Below, one piece after another: positions 60,365 through 64,000 of a DNA stretch of 64,000 nucleotides (position 1 is the stretch's first letter; each line of letters opens with the position of its first letter). The notes beneath the pieces were generated by a model. It searched no databases and was not told the origin of the DNA. It saw nothing but the letters and a program-made list of their open reading frames with translations. The translations under genes were made by a program, and so were the position numbers. This DNA comes from Brevipalpus yothersi (lineage: Eukaryota > Arthropoda > Arachnida > Trombidiformes > Tenuipalpidae): NCBI GenBank assembly GCA_003956705.1, contig QZCP01000060.1, positions 1-64,000 of the forward strand, in the 5' to 3' direction.

Positions 60365-61502
60365 TCAAACTTTCTTAACGATAACCGTAGAGCTCATCCG
60401 AGATCACTTTCCACTAATACAATACTAATTATGATGATGAAGGGTGGTTCGGTGAAATATGATGAAATCAATCAAGTGGTCACATGTATCAGTAAGGCAG
60501 CATAGAAAGATAGATGGAGAACGAAAAAATTTTTCCAAAGGTTAAAAATTTTGGTCATCAAACATCTAATATCAAGCCGATTATTTGGAACTTCTCTTTA
60601 CTGGTGATCATCATCATTATAATGATATAGTAACTGGCGAAGAAAAGAATGGATGAAAATGAAGTAGAATAAAAAATGGAGACGACTGAGGACACGAAAG
60701 TAAATAGAGATGCAGAAGAAGAAGAAGATGTAAAATGAAGATACAAGCAAACACAGAGAGAAGTAGTTTTTAAAACTGTATGTATAAACCGGTGGAAGTT
60801 ATACTCAATCACGGGAAGAGAAAAAAATTTTTTTGCAGCCGAAACTCTTGTGAACTTATTTTAGACAGAGAGAAAGAGAGAGAAAGCTTAGTGAAGGTCT
60901 TCATCGTTGCCTCGACTCGGATGGATCATCATCTTACAGCATCTCTCAAACCATTCTCATCCTTTTTCCAGCATCTCAACTAGAGAGAAAAAGTAACTGA
61001 GGAGCTTAGAAGTACATGGAAATAGAGAGAGAAAGAGAGCGAGATAGAAATGCTTCCAGCTCTCTCTTTGGAATTGTGTGTGCTATACTGTTCTGTTCCC
61101 AACACATGCGTATATATAAATTTCACGTTCGTTGGTGACTCAATTAATTTGATTTATCAAATATTCGATACAAGACATGAGGATGTTTTTTTGTAAATCC
61201 ACAAGACAAAATGACTTAGAATTTGTCCCTGAATTGATTTTGTGGTGGAGAAATTGAGGCAATTATCCGAAGTTGGTCATCATGTTGTTCAAAGTCCAAC
61301 TAAGCTCGATGAATTATCAACTGAAAATAGAAAATAGATATCTAAAAAAGAGGATCACTTCCCGATTGACTTCAGAAGACTTTTGACAATTACGTTATTG
61401 TATTTACAAATTTTATAGAAAGTTTACAAAGATCAAATTCAACAAGGATTCATGAACTTAAACAATGGAAATAGAAAAATTATCAATTCTTATCAAACTG
61501 AA
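60365..61502. other. Intergenic between phosphatase first exon and ZNHIT6
   Basis: It contains the upstream region of the phosphatase first exon and the ZNHIT6 3' flank. I looked here for a signal-peptide or transmembrane exon of the phosphatase. The only hydrophobic open frame, near 60,560-60,810, is low in complexity (Ser, Phe, Ile) and lacks convincing splice sites. Confidence 0.55.
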
Positions 61503-62683
61503 TTATGTTGACGAAGGATGAGCGCTTGGAGTGATCTCTTCGTCAATTTTCATTTCTTCGCTTGTGTCCTCTATGACTGAAGGTCCAGATTTGTTTTCAG
61601 CGAGGGTGATTATAAAGGTTGGATACTCTATTATTGTCATACCAGACAAAATACTCCTAATTTTCTGGGTAGGATCGATTGTTGAGGCAGTTTTTGAGAC
61701 TCGAATCTTTGTAACCCAATTTTGAGATCCTATCTTACGATAGACTGTATAATTTTTCCATATTTCATTCTTATCAATAATATCTTGAGGATTGATATAT
61801 TCTTGAATAACTTCCAATAGCGTTCGATTTTCAGGAACTCGATGGAGAAGGATGGATGATGTTTGTTCTATCACCTCCCCTCTTCTCATGATATGAGTGA
61901 ATTCTAATTCGATATCCCAATGAATTTCTTTGAGAGAATATTGATAGGCAGTTTTGTTTTCACAGCGTTTCTTGAATCCAGCAGGCAATATTTTGAGTCT
62001 TGTACCTCTCATTTTAGCTTCATAGATCAGCTTTTTCAGCCATGAAGGTAATTCATCAGCACTTCTCACAATGTTTACTCGTTCACGTTTAAGAGAGCCA
62101 AGAAAACGATCACCATCATCAAGGAAAAAGTAATCTATAAGGAGGAAGGGAGAGAGAGAGAGAGAGTAAATGTACCAAATGAATGTAGCCATGATCAGTA
62201 AATTATAAACGTTCATGAGATCAGAAATAGGAAACATGCATACTTACCATGGCGTAGATCAGCTTCATCGATATTGGAAAGTTTTTTGAAAGTTGCTGGA
62301 GCTGCTCTTCCACTACAATTGTATACAGTTTTATGAGCTTGGACACAACTTGCCGAGCACGTTCGCAATGAACAGCCTGGACACTTGTATTTCGGTCCAT
62401 TTTCTTGACAAATTGCACATAATTTCGGATCAATCACAGATTCCTCTTCACCTTCCTCATCCTGTTCTCCATCATTCATCTGATCCATTTTGAGAGGAAC
62501 ACTGCTATCTCTCTCTTCATCACTTAAAATTTCACCATCTTCCGGCTCATTACCACAAGATTGTAAAGAGGGCATTCTTGAGATTGTTTGTGATGAGCTT
62601 TCCAAATCAGGTCTATTATTGAAAAAAGATGCACGAGAAGTTGATGTTTCTCTCATCAAATCGAAAGGATTCGGTAAAGCCAT
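61503..62683 (-). CDS. ZNHIT6: ZNHIT6/BCD1, box C/D snoRNP assembly factor
   Basis: Two exons, 62,683-62,248 and 62,134-61,503, join in frame to 355 aa. After an acidic N-terminal region comes a HIT-type zinc finger with ligands Cys89, Cys92, Cys101, Cys104, Cys109, Cys113, His117 and Cys123 (LCAICQENGPKYKCPGCSLR and onward). The second exon gives DYFFLDDGDRFLGSLKRER, then PSWLKKLIYEAKMRGTRLKI, LPAGFKKR and LEVIQEYI, which match the conserved C-terminal region of BCD1. BCD1/ZNHIT6 is a nuclear factor needed to assemble box C/D snoRNPs together with NUFIP, the R2TP complex and RUVBL1/2. I use ATG 62,683 (MALPNPFDLM); the frame is open further upstream but has no earlier ATG. A short (GA)n tract lies in the intron (62,150-62,167). 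Confidence 0.92.
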
Positions 62684-63280
62684 TGGACAAAAATTGAAGC
62701 AAGACAAAACAACCAGAAGATGAAACAAAGTTCCACAAAAAAAACTAACGGTTTTGAAATTAATATCACAGAAAAATCAATCTAACCAATCTGGTTGAAA
62801 TGTTTGTCAACATACATGGAAACACGTTTTGTTTATCATGCTTTTTTACCGGTTTGTTTTGATCAGCGCTTGCTCATGGTATGTGTGAAAAAAGAGCGCG
62901 ATCATGATATTTCATCATCATTTCATCATTCCATCAGGATGATGAAATTTTTCATCAGATCATGATAATGCATTTCATCCTTTAGGGGTTGAAGAATGAG
63001 AGGAACAGTATTCATTATCTCAATTGTGGGATATGAAGAATTAGTCAAAATGGTTGGAATAACAGAAAGGAGGATCATCTTCTTCCATGATGAGCAAAGA
63101 ACTTTCTTTCGATAAGAACGTTAGTCGTTTGGATTGATGATTCAACAACAATAAATACTGTATGATGATAAAATTTGTTCATAAATCGAGATATTTACTC
63201 GTTTTAAATCACATTGAATTCATCTATTACAAATGATGAGTGAAAAAGGGCCAAAAAAAGGTTATATCGAGTTGAAAAGT
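62684..63280. other. ZNHIT6 promoter region and 3' flank of the next gene
   Basis: About 600 bp with no exon. Repeated CATCATTTCATCATT-like words lie near 62,910-62,980. It separates two genes transcribed in the same (minus) direction. Confidence 0.55.
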
Positions 63281-64000
63281 TTAGGTAGATAAATTTTGAA
63301 AGAAAACATTTGCTTGACTCAATTGATCAACGAACATTGTTTCGTTATCACTCAAATTGAAGCGAACTTTTTTGGGATGTTGAGTTTTTTCAGGAAGAAA
63401 TTTGACATCATTGTGTGGACGCTTACGATTAGCTGAGCAGGAAAGGATCGAATGTTTGCGTGGTTTTTGATTATCACAATTGACACCAATTCGTTTCTCT
63501 TTGACATCTAGTTGCTGCTTGATTTTGTCCTCTCTTCTCAGTATACTGGATGAAAAAATTAGAGCAATTATTAATCATTTGAATTATACATTTGACTGTG
63601 ATCATTTGTCTTACCTTTCAAAATATTCAATGTCCACAAGGACTTTGTCTCTCTGTTCATCTAGCTTTTTGATTTGGAAATCAAGGTTAGAAACTTTGGC
63701 ACTGGTTACTATTTTCTGAATCTTTTGATCAAGTTCCTCTTTTTCATTTGTTTTCGCATCTAGCTCTTCTCGAATACTTTTCAATTCAGATTCCATAGTT
63801 CCAATTAATTGCATCAGTTGAGTTTCCTCTTTAATTCTCAAATCTTCTTTCGATCCATCAAAATTGGCTCGTAAAAATGACCATAGCTGATCACAAAATC
63901 CATCTCTTGCTTCGTAAAACTGTTTACCCATCTCTTTACGATCCTGTTGAAGTTGATCACACTCGGCTTGTAGCTGATTGAGAGCCTCTTCAAACAGTGT
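63281..64000 (-). CDS. Coiled-coil protein, C-terminal part, unrecognised
   Basis: Two exons are visible: one running off the window edge (64,000-63,615) and a last exon 63,545-63,281, with a 69-bp intron and phase 2. Together they give 216 C-terminal residues. The first exon encodes a heptad-rich Leu/Glu/Lys/Gln helix (QLIGTMESELKSIREELDAK, then EELDQKIQKI and NLDFQIKKLDEQRDKVLVD), preceded by FYEARDGFCDQLWSFLRANF. The last exon is basic and disordered (KPRKHSILS, NRKRPHNDVKF, HPKKVRFNLSD). A KKVRF motif is compatible with a PP1-docking RVxF site, but this is only a short match. It could be a kinesin, kinetochore or cytoskeletal tail; I do not recognise the family, and the N-terminal part is outside the window. 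Confidence 0.75.

Noticed and set aside
60558..60812. Hydrophobic minus-strand open frame as a missing transmembrane exon of the phosphatase
   Set aside because: Ser/Phe/Ile low complexity, no convincing acceptor and donor pair in the right phase, and an in-frame stop just before the first phosphatase ATG.
1..64000. CRISPR arrays, tRNA genes, transposase or reverse-transcriptase genes
   Set aside because: I looked for regular spaced repeats, B-box or T-arm sequences in a cloverleaf context, and transposon catalytic motifs. None was found.

Overview
The window is a 64 kb piece of an animal nuclear genome, most likely an arthropod and plausibly a small-genome chelicerate such as a mite. Three things point there: an arthropod-type r-opsin, a complexin first exon with the canonical protostome N-terminus, and compact genes with mostly short GT-AG introns in AT-rich DNA. 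The exact lineage is an inference. The sequence is loaded with long (GA)n/(TC)n microsatellites, and one of them surrounds a 648-base run of N.

Layout. Positions 1-22.8 kb hold no gene I can support. This stretch is microsatellites, purine-rich tracts and the assembly gap, and probably contains complexin introns, because the first coding exon of complexin (minus strand) lies at 22,848-22,902. Divergent from it is an uninterrupted timeless/timeout gene (24,445-27,816, plus). Next come two tandem six-exon genes for SLC43-type (SLC43A3-like) major facilitator transporters (29,959-34,153 and 37,592-42,154, plus). They have identical intron phases and, unusually, conserved blocks inside intron 1. 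A three-exon opsin follows (42,752-44,150, minus), then NAA10, the catalytic subunit of the NatA N-terminal acetyltransferase (45,339-45,827, plus). A U6atac snRNA gene with a TATA box and T-run terminator follows (46,338-46,450, plus). SAP30, a subunit of the Sin3 histone deacetylase complex, is next (47,033-47,659, minus, with a probable 5' exon near 48.6 kb).

The right third is a 13-exon tandem-domain protein tyrosine phosphatase (48,701-60,364, minus). I could assemble it in one consistent frame. Its first domain lacks the WPD aspartate and its second lacks the catalytic cysteine, and I see no ectodomain or membrane segment. The window ends with ZNHIT6/BCD1, a box C/D snoRNP assembly factor (61,503-62,683, minus), and the 3' end of an unrecognised coiled-coil gene (63,281-64,000, minus).

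The genes do not form one pathway. NAA10, SAP30, ZNHIT6, timeless and U6atac are housekeeping functions in acetylation, chromatin, snoRNP assembly, replication-fork protection and minor splicing. Complexin, opsin and the phosphatase are candidates for neuronal or sensory roles. The points most worth following are the doubly defective phosphatase, the conserved intronic blocks in the duplicated transporters, and the U6atac locus with its structured upstream neighbour.
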